The notes under the pieces are model-generated. The model was not told where the DNA came from and ran no database searches. It saw nothing but the letters and a program-made list of their open reading frames with translations. DNA of 64,000 nt from Calvatia gigantea (lineage: Eukaryota; Basidiomycota; Agaricomycetes; Agaricales; Lycoperdaceae). The position numbers were made by a program, and so were the translations under genes. Shown one piece after another: positions 9,056-25,235 of the stretch (its first letter is position 1; the number at the start of each line of letters is the position of its first letter). Where the stretch lies: positions 806,001 through 870,000 of the forward strand of contig JACAAK010000014.1 in the NCBI GenBank assembly GCA_025093985.1. The letters run 5' to 3'.

Positions 9056-10709
9056 TTCAACCAAGGTTATTATTCAAGAGGATGTAGGGGGGGAGAACTG
9101 GGGCAGGTCGCCCACCTCATAAATATTTTTATGAGCGCGTTATTTAGGTGTGTTTGTCTAATTTCGGCGTCATCCTGATTTTGTCGGGCCGCTTGCTCTG
9201 GTCTCTGAGGCTCCGGATGTTGTGGTGTGCTTAGAGGTCGCCAAATTAGAACACGTTCTACGTCCTCTCTTCGTACCAGATTGCCAATAACACACGGAAT
9301 CCTATCATACAATGGTTGCACATTGCTTTCTTTGCTGCCGCTACCTGGCGTTGAGCTCTGGGTCGAGTGAGCTCCGGTGAGTTACGGAAGATAACGCAGG
9401 ATGGCTACGATCCTGGCCTTTGGTGGAGACCTCAGCAAAGTTCCTCCACACGCGGTGGTGGTCCTCGGTTCCCGACCCTCGGGGTGAGTAGGAGAATACC
9501 CCGCGAGTTTTGAACAGAATACGTCGCACTGCATAGGATAAACCAACCTCCTCACAGCAAGCCTGTTTCCCATCAATCTACCCAACACTTACTAGACCTT
9601 GGCCGCACGCACAAATTCATGTGTAGTAGAGTACTCGATGCAAGTAAGCCAAATTGGGCACTATTTCCTCAGATTGCTATGAGCATAACGGATAAATCTG
9701 TGCCCAACTGACCCACGTGCCAAGCAATACCCCGCGTCCTACCGCAGGCTCGTAATTGAAACATGAAGGATGTTGTCATACTCAGGTGGTTGTGTGTTTT
9801 CATTTATAGCGAGTGATGATTTGAGTTGGGCAGTGACGTCATGGGGATGCTTCACCTTCACGGCGACGCCATGTGCCTATCCCTCCTTCTATTTGCCCAG
9901 CGAAAAGGCGTCGTCGGTATGTTGCTTCCCAGATCTATTTTCTCGCTTGACGTTCTGCTATGTACATAGTTAACGCTGCCCAAATTAGAGGGTCTTTGAG
10001 CGCGAGCGGCTAAACCACAGCACGCGAAACTTCTTGACATTGATGGGCCGTCATAGGCAGGGTCCAGGCCATCGTCGGAGCTCGCAACACCTTCTCCGTA
10101 GTTGGACGGCAAGCTTGGTGTCCAATAGGCATCTGCTTTATCGTGCCTAGGAGTGGGTATTGTCTATATGCGTGTGCGGACGAGATGAACAGACACTTCT
10201 CGCAAGATACCTCTACCCGATTTATGTCCAGTGCTCCAAAGTTCCCTGTCAATTATCACCGGCCCCGCTCAGGGCCGGGAAACCACAGTGACGCAATCCT
10301 AGGCGGAGGTATACATAAGTGTGTCCCGGAAGAGAAGCGTTGATCAATTCGTCCCCTCCCTCAGGCCTCAGTCGTGGCAGGACTGAGGACACCCTCAAAT
10401 CAGAGACACGGTTAACACAACTTTTAAGCGCCCCTCTACTCACTCGGAAGTTGGAACCCCAATATCAATCTTCGCCGGGCGCCTTTCTGCCACAAACCCC
10501 AAAAACGTGGCGTCACAAGGGTGTTTCACACACAGCTTTCTTCTCACGTTGAATCTCGCTCTTCTTGCTCGCTCGGTCCTTCGAGGCATGCACAGTGGGC
10601 CCCTCCCTTGGCAGATACAGAGCACAATCCTCTTTGACTCCCCTTGATCGTGGTCTGGTATGCGCACCTTCTTACATAATGCATTATTCTATATTCTAAC
10701 ACTGGATAG
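9056..10709. other. Intergenic plus possible 5' exon of kinase gene
   Basis: Mostly nothing recognisable. A stretch ending at 10657 (reading SFEACTVGPSLGRYRAQ and ending at a GT donor) stays in frame with the kinase exon at 10710 if an intron 10658-10709 is removed. It probably belongs to that gene, but no convincing start codon is visible. Short overlapping ORFs on both strands between 9.1 and 10.5 kb have no recognisable content. Confidence 0.35.
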
Positions 10710-13090
10710 GATGATCGGCATTTTGCCGCCATATACTCCCCACTGTTTGTGGAGGTTTTGGCTGTTGCATGGGTAATGACTGCTTTGGCTGGCACCCGCC
10801 CCGAAGGTTAATTCACACCCCACAGATTAACGCAGGATATCAAATCATCTCCGAGTCCCCGCGTCCATAAATATGATGTCTATGATAACGAGCTGAGCGA
10901 GTTACATCAAGGCCTCTTCGTATCGCGTCCCATCTTTCAGGACCTCTACTCCGCCGATTTGGATTCGGAGACCACCAAAATCTACCAAAATGCTTCAGAT
11001 GAATTTCTACGCCTGGAACGCGCGAGCGAGGCTATTTTTACCGACATCCTCCATCGCACCGTCTGGTCAGACACCGATCAGCATCATCGCAGCCTTTTAA
11101 TTGATCGGTTGCATGTCGAAACTATACGGAAATATCTTACGTTTATTCGTTTTCGCAACAGTGTTGGATACTCCAAGACCATTGCGTCCTTACTCGATGC
11201 AGAAGAGCAAAAACCTCATGACGGCTCTGTTTACCCCGCCTATAGACCATTGTTCGTGAGAATTCGGAAGCGGTACATATTACGGCAGTTCATCTCTTTC
11301 CTCAAACACTCATCCGCTGATGCCGATGCCCCCCACATGCGACCAGAGAGTGGGGGGTTCGGCGTGGGCACTGCTTTGGACGGTTTCAGAGAATGCATGG
11401 AGCTATACTGTTGGCGTTTATGCGGAGCCGAAGTCTGTTTGGGCGTTGCCTCCGAAGATCAAGAGTATATCCTTCCGGATTGTGTGTTTGGCACTCTCGA
11501 CGAAGGTTTTGCAGAAGATCCGTAGGTCATCGTCGTTATCTATAACGGTTCTCTAACTCAAGTGCTATTGCAGTACATGCTGCGATTTATTCTTTCCCAT
11601 ATTCCCGACCCTTTCAATTTACATCCTGGGTACAGCGGACGGTTGTTATCCTTCCAATCCAGCATACGCTCAGCCTGCCCAGGACATAGTTTGGCTCGAT
11701 GTGGGTGTCGAATCGGCTTCTGATGTCCACTTGCGCAACGCCATGATTCTACAAACATACCCTCACTACCTCTACTTCTCGTCCCTGCGCACGGTTGCAC
11801 TCTCAATCTCGTCATATGATGAGTTCCGCTGGATTCAAGAGCACCAGGACTACAGTCGCTTGAAACAAAGGTGTAGGCAAAAGTTCTTGCAAGAGACTGT
11901 GACCAAGACGTTGGTTTTGCGCCCATCAGTCGTCCTCACCGATCTAACTGATCAGGTGAAGATGGTTGGAGATTCTGCAGTTGCTCACGGCTCGTTCTCT
12001 GATGTTTGGAGGGGAAAGTGGAATGACCCCGTTGAACGCCGAACGAGATTCGTAAGCACCTTTTTTCTACCAGCAATGCGAACACTTCCTGAAGGGACAA
12101 TGCAGGTCGCTGTTAAGTTCCTCCGTCAGATCATGGTTCGGAATGTGCGGGAGAAACTGCTTCAGGTAATTTGCCTTCTGTATTCTCACTCTCTTGTTTG
12201 ACGTCTCTTCGTATTAGCGCTTGCAATCGGAGGTCATCGCTTGGCACAAGCTGTGCCACCGCCACATCAGCCAATTGTTTGGCATTGTCCAGTCAACTCA
12301 CAGCATCGGGATGGTTTCGCTCTGGTTTGACAATGGAACGATATGTGAATATGTGAAGCGCAACCCGCAAGTCAATAAGCTGAAACTTGTGCGTAAAATG
12401 GCTTCCGGTAGCATTCCTGGGTTCTGATGTCACCTCAGCTCATTCAGGTTGCCTCGGGAATTGCATACCTGCATGACTTCAGACCCGTCATCATACACGG
12501 TGACTTGAAGGGCGTAAGTTCTTATCCCCAACCAACTGCACGACCCGACATTTACCTCGGACGCAGGGCAATATCTTGATTGATGATCATGGCTGTGCCG
12601 TCATTAGCGATTTTGGCCTTTCTAAAGCTGTGGAAGAAACAATCCTAAAATCTGATAACAAGAAAGGGACCTCCTTCTTTGCCGGGTCGACGCGGTGGAT
12701 GGCGCCAGAATTGATTACAGCTCTCGCAGAAGATATCACCCCGCCTATCACGACACAGAGCGACGTGTACGCCTTTGCGTCCGTCTGTCTAGAGGTGAGC
12801 CTCTGTGCTTATATGTTTTCATTGACAGGACACTGAGGCCTTCTAAGGTTGCCACTGGTCAACTCCCATACGCCCATCGCAGCAATGATCACTCTGTCAC
12901 AATTGATATCATACGCGGAATCAAGCCTACCAGAGGCGTTACCCTTGAGATCCGTGGTATGCAACTTAAGTGTGTCGGGTCATTTTGGGATACCCTCAAT
13001 CGATGCTGGGACCAACAAAGCCATTTACGTCCTTCGATGCGTGAGACCCTCAGTGATCTCGAGAGCATGGCCATACCGTGCGCAGCTTAA
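10710..13090 (+). CDS. Serine/threonine protein kinase, TKL-like (5' end uncertain)
   Basis: Exons I can support: 10710-10772, 10836-11521, 11574-12051, 12106-12165, 12218-12388, 12448-12513, 12567-12794, 12848-13090. All are phase-consistent with GT-AG introns of 50-65 bp. The first ~400 residues have no domain I recognise. The kinase domain then shows a glycine loop (GSFSDVWRGKW), catalytic Lys (VAVKFLR), HGDLKG in place of the usual HRDLK, GNILI, ISDFGLSK, WMAPE and DVYAFASV. HGD kinases of this sort are abundant in Agaricomycetes and usually have unknown substrates. Loss of the HRD Arg suggests that activation does not need activation-loop phosphorylation, which is an inference. The start lies upstream, perhaps in an exon ending at 10657. 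Confidence 0.85.
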
Positions 13091-13459
13091 ATCGATACCC
13101 ATCACATCTGTTTTCAAATTGGAAATCCTTTCTGCTTTGCTCTGAATCTTCACGATCGTCACGCCTCTACGACCCTATGCTTTCCTTATTCTCATTGATA
13201 CCCTCTGCTATGCTATGCGTTATTTCCTTCGAAACGTTTCGTAATCCCAAGGGCTCGTCGGCTCGGCACTCCTTTCATTTTCTCATTTGTCATACTGTAC
13301 TGTATCTGAGAGGGACTTTGAAGTCGGGCGGTGTTTGTAGTTTTCATATTTCAATAAACGTGTCGGAATGTGTATAATATGAGCCTCTCGAGAAGCAGTG
13401 CTCAAGAGTGTGGGGAGATGGGTGCCTCTGAGTCTTTAACTATGCCATCAATAATGCCT
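13091..13459. other. Intergenic, kinase 3' flank
   Basis: No gene seen. An AATAAA at about 13351-13356 is a possible polyadenylation signal for the kinase gene. Confidence 0.3.
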
Positions 13460-13532
13460 GGTTCAATGGTCTAGTGGTTATGATTTCTGTCTTACACACA
13501 GAAGGTCTCCAGTTCGATCCTGGATTGAACCA
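13460..13532 (+). tRNA. tRNA-Val, anticodon UAC, no intron
   Basis: A full cloverleaf can be drawn. The acceptor stem is GGTTCAA paired with TTGAACC, with discriminator A at 13532. The anticodon stem TCTGT pairs with ACAGA around the loop CTTACAC, giving anticodon TAC (Val, codon GUA). The T arm is TCCAG-TTCGATC-CTGGA. The internal promoter boxes are in place (A box around TGGTCTAGTGGTTA, B box GTTCGATCC). No intron is present. It lies between the convergent kinase and hydrolase genes. Confidence 0.93.
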
Positions 13533-13671
13533 ATTTGATCTCCATAGTAAAAGTTTTTGGTTGGGAACCGAAAGTACACAAACATTCCACACATTCACGA
13601 GAACTCTCAGCGGAAATATCAGGCTTAAAACTGGTGGGTTATGAAAAATTCATGTCTTCTGAAGTTACGCG

Positions 13672-14710
13672 CTACATGTTCGCCCGTATCCATCCCGAAA
13701 CCTCCACAGCCCATTCTTCCCCCTGACCACTCGAAAGTGCGGCATAAATGCTGATATGGTTGTGGCGTTCGGCGATAATGACCTTGACAGGGCCATCTAG
13801 GAAGGTCTCAAGTGCAGTTTGAAAAATTCCCCGAACCTCCCTTAGTATGGCAGGCTCGTATTCACCTTCGACCAAGAGAATTTTGGGTAACGTAGTGATC
13901 CCGTTACTCTTAGCCAATTCAAGTAATCGAAGCACTGAGTGCGTCTGCATCTTATCACCATAATACATCTTCACCGGCGGCTGGGAGCTTGTACGAGCGT
14001 CATTGTAGTACATTCCCCCTATGAGGACCACGGTCTTGATCCTGGATCGGAGGGGCGAGTCCGCGGGAAGCACTTCCGGTTCAAACAGAAGTGTTCCGGC
14101 ATGTACTGCGCCGGCGGAATGCCCCATGATGGAGATTGCATCTACATCCGGGTTGGGAGTAGTTGAGGTAGTGAGTTTGTCGGAGTTGGCGACAGTCCAG
14201 AGAATTGCGTCTCGAATGTCTTCCGCAGGTTTAGGGTACGTCGCAGACATAGGAGGAGATGCGAGGCGGTAATCTGGAATGACGGTGATGAAACCCTGAC
14301 GAGCAAAGAATGCGCCAACACAAGGGTACGCCACGTCGAAGGGAGGAGGCAGGACGCGTGCACCGCTTATAAGACCTCCGCCATAGGCATAGAATAGTAT
14401 AGGGGTCTTTGAGGCCTGTATCGTAGGGGGATAGTATATATCGAGCTTTGTACAACATAAATGAAATTGTGGAAATGGGATCACAGAAGGACAACTCACT
14501 TGGTGACGTTCGTCGTTGCCATATTGGAATGTTTCCCTTCGAACACCAGTAATTGCAGATAAATTTTTCTCTATGACCGCCTTGAAGGCCAAGCTTGCTG
14601 ATCGCCAGTTAGTCACGACCTCTCTGAGGGATCAAAGTCAACAAACTTGGTTCAAGTACCTCCAAGACCACCGTAATCCCATCACCTGTTAATTTAGCAA
14701 CTGTATCCAT
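13672..14710 (-). CDS. Alpha/beta hydrolase, HSL/esterase-like
   Basis: Main exons on the minus strand are 14619-14500 and 14445-13672, separated by a 54-bp GT-AG intron (14446-14499) that would otherwise add 18 residues in frame. A first exon 14710-14660 (MDTVAKLTGDGITVVLE) with a 40-bp intron gives an ATG start; that intron is short, so the start is tentative. The fold-3 features are YAYGGGLISG (oxyanion hole, a variant of HGGG), nucleophile GHSAGA and a C-terminal His in RHNHIS. The likely acid is in VEGEYEPAI or nearby. It probably hydrolyses a small ester or lactone in the cytosol, since no signal peptide is seen. It lies downstream of the cyclodeaminase gene on the same strand. The substrate cannot be inferred. 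Confidence 0.82.
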
Positions 14711-15048
14711 TTGTGGACTTGTCCTAGAGCAAATCTAATCAGAGACAGAGCTCCAACTATGATGTTGGTCTGATAACTCGTTCAAGAGACCGGGCAGAAT
14801 CAGCTGCTGTACCTTATATTGCTGCATAATCCGTATAAAGGAAACTAAGCCCAACCCTATCAGCGGTTCTGTATTTCCGCTTGGTAATGAGCGGATCTCA
14901 CGAGTTAGCCGTGGAATGTGATTGATGAGTTTTGAAATTAGATCCAGAGATAATAGTTTGTACGATAACCACCATCTTTTGCTGGTACCTATTGACCAAT
15001 TACGTTGTGTGCTATCACGAATACCCCTTAACGGTCGCAAGTAAGTAA
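14711..15048. other. Intergenic between hydrolase and cyclodeaminase genes
   Basis: No gene is seen. A minus-strand open frame at 14735-15040 has no recognisable features and is probably 3' flank of the upstream gene. Confidence 0.3.
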
Positions 15049-19024
<3,976 letters not shown>

Positions 19025-20329
19025 ATGACTGCCCAACGTGAACGTCTAGCAATCCATACCGGATACAAATTTTATCATAACGAATACGACCACCACAGTA
19101 ATCATGTCCTCCAACTTCTTACAGAACTCTACTTCGAGCTGGAAACTTTCCGTGAACTTTGGGCGGGTAAGAGGCCTGCGGACGCTTTCGTTGAGGATAT
19201 TCTCAGGTATGTGCTTAACACATTCACACGTTTTGTGCTTTTGTGACCTCTTGCTCTCAGAAACATGGAATCCATTCAACAAAAATTTGAGAACGACCTG
19301 CGAACCGATGCGGCACCCATCGAAGTCGTTGATCCATTAGTAGGCGGGGGGAAGGGTAAAGGAAAAGCTAATGATCATCTCGAAGGCGAGGTATGTGCAG
19401 GCAATGCCCCTGTCCGCTCTTTTCAAAATGTTCACTGGATCAATTACAGGATGCTACCCGTTACGACGCAAACATAGTCTCGGCAGCTTCGAGTCATCAA
19501 CAGTAAACCTTCCTCTAAGTTTGTTGTTAGTACAACCGCCCTCACACTCACACCCAGAACCTCTTTACCACCCCTACAAAGCCAACGACGCCGGCATTCA
19601 CCCGCACCGCTTAAGCTTGATTTACGCAAGGTTCCACCTAGGAATCTTTATAAACCTTTGACAATTAAGCTGCCCGCTACCAGACGACCCGAATCCATTG
19701 AAAGTGGCGCAGGAGATTTAAATCCTTCCCCACGAGCTGACATCTCTGTCTTTTCCCCTGATGTCCTCCCCCGAACGGAGGGGCCTGGACGGCCTCTCGG
19801 ACTGACAGCTTCCCAGATAGCTGTCGGGAAGGAAGACCCTTGCAACGATGCATTGAACCCCGGGACTGACAAGGGCTGGGTACGGCAGCAATTCCGAAGG
19901 GAATATACTGTGAGAGGTCCGATCACTGCAGATACCCCACGCTATGAGACTTCCCCGAAACATTCTCCTATTCTTCCACCCCGCTATCCCTTGCGGATCA
20001 GACGGAAACCATCGCATTCCGAGCCACAAAACGGTGGTCGGAACAACGCTACCAAGCAGCATGGCCGGAAGATCAAACGGGAGGACGCTCTCATCCAAGA
20101 TCATGATCGGCCCTCCCTCCTCTCTCATAAACCCCAAAAACGTCACGATTTACCCCCCGTAGAGACCGGTTTGGACGTGAATAAGATGAAAATGGAGCCT
20201 AAGGGCAACTCCACTACTGTAGTCCAAACTACCCGAATGAATACAAGAGGGAAACGCCACCGCGAGGACGATGCCGAACAAGTGAAGGAAGGAAGTTTGC
20301 GATCGCGGAAGCAGCCTCGACGACACTGA
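19025..20329 (+). CDS. Basic, mostly disordered protein of unknown function
   Basis: Exons 19025-19206, 19261-19390, 19450-19502 and 19558-20329 give 378 aa with phase-consistent 54-59 bp introns. The first ~85 residues look folded and helical (HSNHVLQLLTELYFELETFRELW, RNMESIQQKFENDL). The remainder is low-complexity, rich in Pro, Arg, Lys and Ser, with basic clusters (LRIRRKPSH, RGKRHRED, RSRKQPRRH) that resemble nuclear targeting signals. I recognise no domain. A nuclear DNA- or RNA-associated role is a guess from composition only. The start is the first ATG of the open frame, and the stop is followed by AT-rich sequence. Confidence 0.7.
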
Positions 20330-21567
20330 TTCGGCTACATCTCGACCTTATTTCTTTCTTGGTTTTAGTGATATGTCGTATATTTTTTATCCCTTTCATA
20401 ATGTGGTAGATATCCATCCCCACTTAATTTTATATTACAAATCCCACTGGTTTTTAAACCCATTGCTGGGCAAGGGAAACACCAAACGGTGACCTGGCGC
20501 CACTGCTTCTCTACTCAGCGTGCAGTCCAGGAACCTGGTAATTCTAAGTTACGAAAGTACATTTCGCATGATCAAGCCAAGCCCGAAAGTACAAGATGGT
20601 CCTGCAGTGGTATTGGATATCCCCCAGTTTAGGACGTGGAGCACGGCATCGCAGTATGTAGAAGTAAGCTAAAGGTACCTCATATATTGACTGAGATTAA
20701 GCAGCAGGGTGGATACGAAGTCTCTTGCGACCATCATCCACCCAAGTCTGAATTGAGGTCGGTATACCATTTTCCGGTTGGCAGCCTTCGGAACATGTGG
20801 CAATGTGATGTCAACCGTTCGCGAAGTATTCGAACGTCTGGGGTGAGTGCTAACTGTCGCAAATTCTTGCATACCCGCGTTCTGAGTGCGCGTGTCACGT
20901 TTCAAACTTTCAATATTTCAATGCTCGCCAACTCCCGCAGGGCAACATTCAACCAATCCTCATCCAATCGTAGTGATTCCTGCAGAAAACCATGACCAAT
21001 ACGCGGCACTACGCGTACCAGACAAGGGTGAATGTAACAACCCAATCATTCTGGTTTGGACCCCAGACGGCCTACTAGAAAACACATATCGTTGAATGCG
21101 GTGCTGTGTTAAGCTCGAAAAAGCTACATAGATTCTCGCCACCGAAGTCGACCTATCACCTATGGGCTAAGGGCTAGCTTGAAGCGAAGGGTGACTGCCT
21201 GGCTTTTGCCGTGGGCATTCTGGAAAACCCATGACTTGCTCCAGAACCCATAAATCAAAGCGGAAGGCTCGAACGAAAATACTAATTATGATAAACATTC
21301 GGTAGCGGAGGGCGCCTAGTAGTAGAAACGGTTGAGTTTTCTGCACTCGATACCACCCTTCCAGAGCCTCGGACGGAGCGTTCGGATGCATCTTGTGGCC
21401 AGGGATTGGCCTCGTTGACAGTCTGATACGTGTCCCTCCCCTGACGCAGTGTCATAACCTTGTCCCGATGTTTGTGGGTGGGCTGTCGTACACAAGTCAA
21501 CCGTTGAAAAATGAGACATAACGTCCCGGCTTAATGGAGTGATAAGAAAAGCCACTAATGTCCTGAA
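20330..21567. other. Intergenic, nothing recognised
   Basis: A 119-codon plus-strand frame (20636-20995) and several shorter ones have no recognisable features. No repeat or RNA gene was seen. Confidence 0.4.
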
Positions 21568-23581
21568 CTACAATATAAAAAGAGAGGAATACGGAGCAAG
21601 CTTCCCGTACCGCTCACGGGACTTCTTGATACTCCATACCCTGTCCTTCCCCGAGCCGTCGTGTGGCAGGCCTGCCCACCATACCACCCTGTTTTTCCCT
21701 TGCCCTAAAATGTAGGGTCTATCCCAGAGTGTGTCCTTTGGGTTGTAGAAATACAGAGCGGGGTTGTAGCTCTGGCGAATGACCTGGTTGTGAAGTTCAA
21801 TTGGAATTTAACTGAACGGCATCAGCACCCCGAAGCGAGCATAGAATGTAGAGGCACATTTTGTTTCAACCTCTCTGGTACTATCTCACTACCGCCGTGG
21901 GTATTCGGGGGATAGAGACGAAAAAGCACCTGGAACTGGAATTCGACCAAACCGGCTGCTGTGGAAGGAAGCAAGGGGCGGGGGTATCGACACAAGAGGA
22001 AAAAAGTATTGACTAAGTATCGATACATGACGTTTGGGCCACCCTTGCTAGATGTCCAGGTCAGGCCAAGAGCCAACTTCTCTGGAAATGTTTGAAGGTT
22101 CCCTGATAAGCTTAGACCGACGCAGAAGCCCTGCCGTCACGCACCTGTACTTTGAACGTGTATATGATTTAACCGCTCTAGCAGTTTTTGCCGAACGCTG
22201 TCTAAGCAATCTCCGTAGATGCAAAACTCTCTTGAGCGGTTGGGGTCCCGGAGGAAATCCATAAATGACGCCTGGTAGAACTCGATCGTCAGGGGACTAA
22301 GCTTTCAACACGGAACGAAGGGTAGCACAAGCATTTCGGAATTGCGGCTCGGATAGGCCGAGGCTGTTGGCGATCGCGTTAACCTTCTCATATCCTTCAG
22401 GCCCCAGGAAGCTGGGACGTAGTACTGTGGAGGAGTAAAATTTTGAGGATTGTTGGGAGAACTTTCGATGGAACGCAACGTATGATAAGCGTATAGAATC
22501 GATCGAGCTCTGACAGGGGATGGTCTGAACCAGCGATACCCACAGTTTGTTTCGTAATTAAGAGAACAAGGCGCAGCTGGTCAACGGGACCCGATGAATT
22601 GCGCTCGCCAACGAAACGGACCAGTGTGGACGCATAGATGAACAGCCCTGCCGAGCGGTCAACCAGTATTCCAAGGTCCCTCTCAGATGGCCACGATGAT
22701 GGAAGTCCACTGTTCTTCCCGCATTGTCTTGAGTTCGGCCGTAAGGTAACATAAGATTTCATAGTCAATCTCTCGAGACACTGGAAGCTCAAGGTGCAAG
22801 CATAGCGAGCGAACATGATCTGGCGTGAAGGACGCGATGATGTGAGATTCCGGGCGACTGAAGAAAGCCCAGCGAAAAGGAGTGGTCCCATCTCTGACGG
22901 ATTTCGCGACAGTATCGACTATTTCTTGCTGTGCTTTGATTCCAGCACATTCGTCTAAACCATCAATGATAACCATATAATCCTTCACTCCATTCTTCCC
23001 TCCCCGTAGTTCTTCCAGCGGCCCAACAAGAAGCTCGTGAAACTGTCTTGCAAGTGACTCCTCTAGAAGAGTCGGATTTCTTCGTATTTTGCGGTCGAGA
23101 ATCTCGGCATATGCGTCGGAAATGGTCGTGATTTGATAGGAAATGGAGGTGAAGAGGCATGCGGGGTCATCCCTGTTGTTCGGACGAGAAAAGAAGAATG
23201 CGGCTCCCAGCCGGTTCCGCTCAGCGAGGAGTTCAGCACTGAGATTGTGCCACCGCCGACTTTCCCACTCCAGCAAGGTCCCTGCATCCAAAGAATGGAT
23301 TCAGGGTGCTCCGAGCTACCAGAGCCCCAGTTTAAGACTTTGTCGATGTAATCCAAGCGAGTGCCTGGGTGACAACGGGGCGGGTCGCGAGCAGAGGAAT
23401 CATGGAAGGCTGCTGGCATTGATGCTCTCAAGAGCCTCTCGAGGCCTGCCGATTTCGTTAATGCTTGTCACCCGGAGAACAAAGAGAACTAACCGGAACC
23501 CACAATCATTTTGACGGTATAGTTGAATTGTGGGTTGTTGAGCACAAAATCATGAGGCCCCTGCAAATTTCCGTTGGACAT
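21568..23581 (-). pseudogene. NACHT-domain NLR-like pseudogene B
   Basis: This is a paralogue of the gene at 2304-4382. It starts MSNGNLQGPHDFVLNNPQ at 23581 and keeps the first intron. One extra base just before the P-loop changes the frame (MQGP then CWSGK where AGVGKS is expected), and a second extra base follows before AELLAERNR. From there the NACHT domain reads well (FFFSRPNNRDDP, YMVIIDGLDECAG, WAFFSRPESHI) until another shift at about 22705. A stop or frame break near 22435 and the sequence GCTTAG near 22305 damage it further. At the last intron the acceptor AG aligned with the intact gene reads AA. The C-terminal SYNPALYFYNPKD part ends at a TAG at 21568. The damage is well spread, so this is old decay. 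Confidence 0.87.
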
Positions 23582-25235
23582 GGTGGCGGGAGGGACTCTG
23601 GCCTGGGGCTGGGAAAGGTAGTTTCGGACCGCCTGGGCCGAGTCGGGACGTTGGTTGCAGGCTGTCATCGGGTCAGCGGGGTTGAGGACTTGCTCATTAC
23701 TTTCAGGAGACGTGCATCAGGCAATTTTGTTGGAAAGAAGCATACTATCATTGTTCACTTGTTGGTCCCTTTTCCGATAGTTTCAGTCTCATTCCTTCCG
23801 CACCACATGTTTTCAGGTATAAATTTGCAGATCTGTGTGCTAGTATCTTCTTTCCATGTTTCTGAATTTTTTGGGATTTTATCTCAACTGATGACTATGT
23901 CAGAGTAATTCCGGTGAGACAAGCCGAAGTGTTCACTTGTTGGACCCCCGGTGTCACAAGCATGTCACAACTGTCTGAGGCGGTTCACAGTGCAACTTCA
24001 GTGCCCAGGTCCATCGGCGGAGTCCTAATTGTCACGCTCATAACCTATCTCAACGACTAAACCTCAATTTATGAGACACTCAGTCAACTTGTAAAGCTGG
24101 AATATTGCAAGCATGTTTACAGATACAGTCTTCATCCTTGCGAGAAAAAACCAAGCCAAAAGCTTAGCAGGATCAGAAAGGATCTGAGGGATCAATGGTG
24201 AAACTTCCTACCTCATGAGCCACCTTTTGCGACAATTATTTTTTTTCTGGCTCTCCACCGAGGCTTTTCCGAAATTAATTTACACACTTACATTCCCTTA
24301 TATTAGGTGTACATACATATCAGATATTGAGTCAGTACATATAGCAGGGGAGGAGATATTGCAGGGGGCCCAACAATGGGTACGGGTCCAACAAGTGAAC
24401 AATGATAGTACGAGCACCAAAGAGTGCATAAAAAACAGGAGGTCAACCAGAACGGATTACAACGGTTTCATCTACTTTGTCCAGTTGTCGGTCTGTGCAT
24501 ATACGGCGAAGAAACCACCCCATATGACCAACTGAAAACGGCGCTCTCTCCTTAGACATTAGCCGGTGCTTATCCTAAGTAATCTTACCCTTCCAGCTAC
24601 AGCTCATAGACTGTCCTGTCTTCCACCTCGTCGCTAGGGAAATGCGAGAAATATGGATGGGGAAATTGGTTGACATGGTGTTGGAAGGGCGGAAGCGTGT
24701 TGTCGTACGAGGGCGAGAATTCAGGACTAATATAGTATCACCATCGGGTCTGAGAAACCTGATCATAGCCGATTGTCAAGGCCTTGGGGCATTACTAGCA
24801 GGTAGCCTGGGGAAATCTGATCTGGTGGGGCAAGCGAACCCACTCACTCAAACACCCACACCTTAACCCATTTGTCAAGGTGAACGAGTAGCGCGTTTGC
24901 TATTGGCGAGTGTTGAGGCCAAACACCTACACCATGAACCCTAAGGGATATTGTTGGACCATGGTGTGCCAGCAAGCCTGGCTGGTAACCTGGGAGTCTA
25001 CTCACCTTGCCCCGAAAACAATGGGAGTCCCGTGCCGGTATCAGATATGAAGTTTTGTGGCAGGGCCTCGCGTGCATTGCGAATTGTTGAACGTTGAGCA
25101 TTGCTGCCGCCTCAAAAGCTGGCATTTCAGATAACTGGTGCTATTTTAGTGTTCCCAGGTCAGATTCATATGTTTCGTTGGCCCATTGCAATGTGTATTA
25201 AGCCACGCTACGCTCTGATCTCCATATGATATCAG
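23582..25235. other. Intergenic, nothing recognised
   Basis: No coding region, RNA gene or repeat is supported. Short ORFs at 24215-24535 and 24844-25125 have no features. Confidence 0.4.

Noticed and set aside
14735..15040. Minus-strand frame of 101 codons between hydrolase and cyclodeaminase genes
   Set aside because: No recognisable domain and it fills the intergenic gap; it is probably chance.
19503..19530. A 28-bp intron in the basic-protein gene
   Set aside because: Too short for splicing; using the acceptor at 19557 gives a normal 55-bp intron and keeps the frame.
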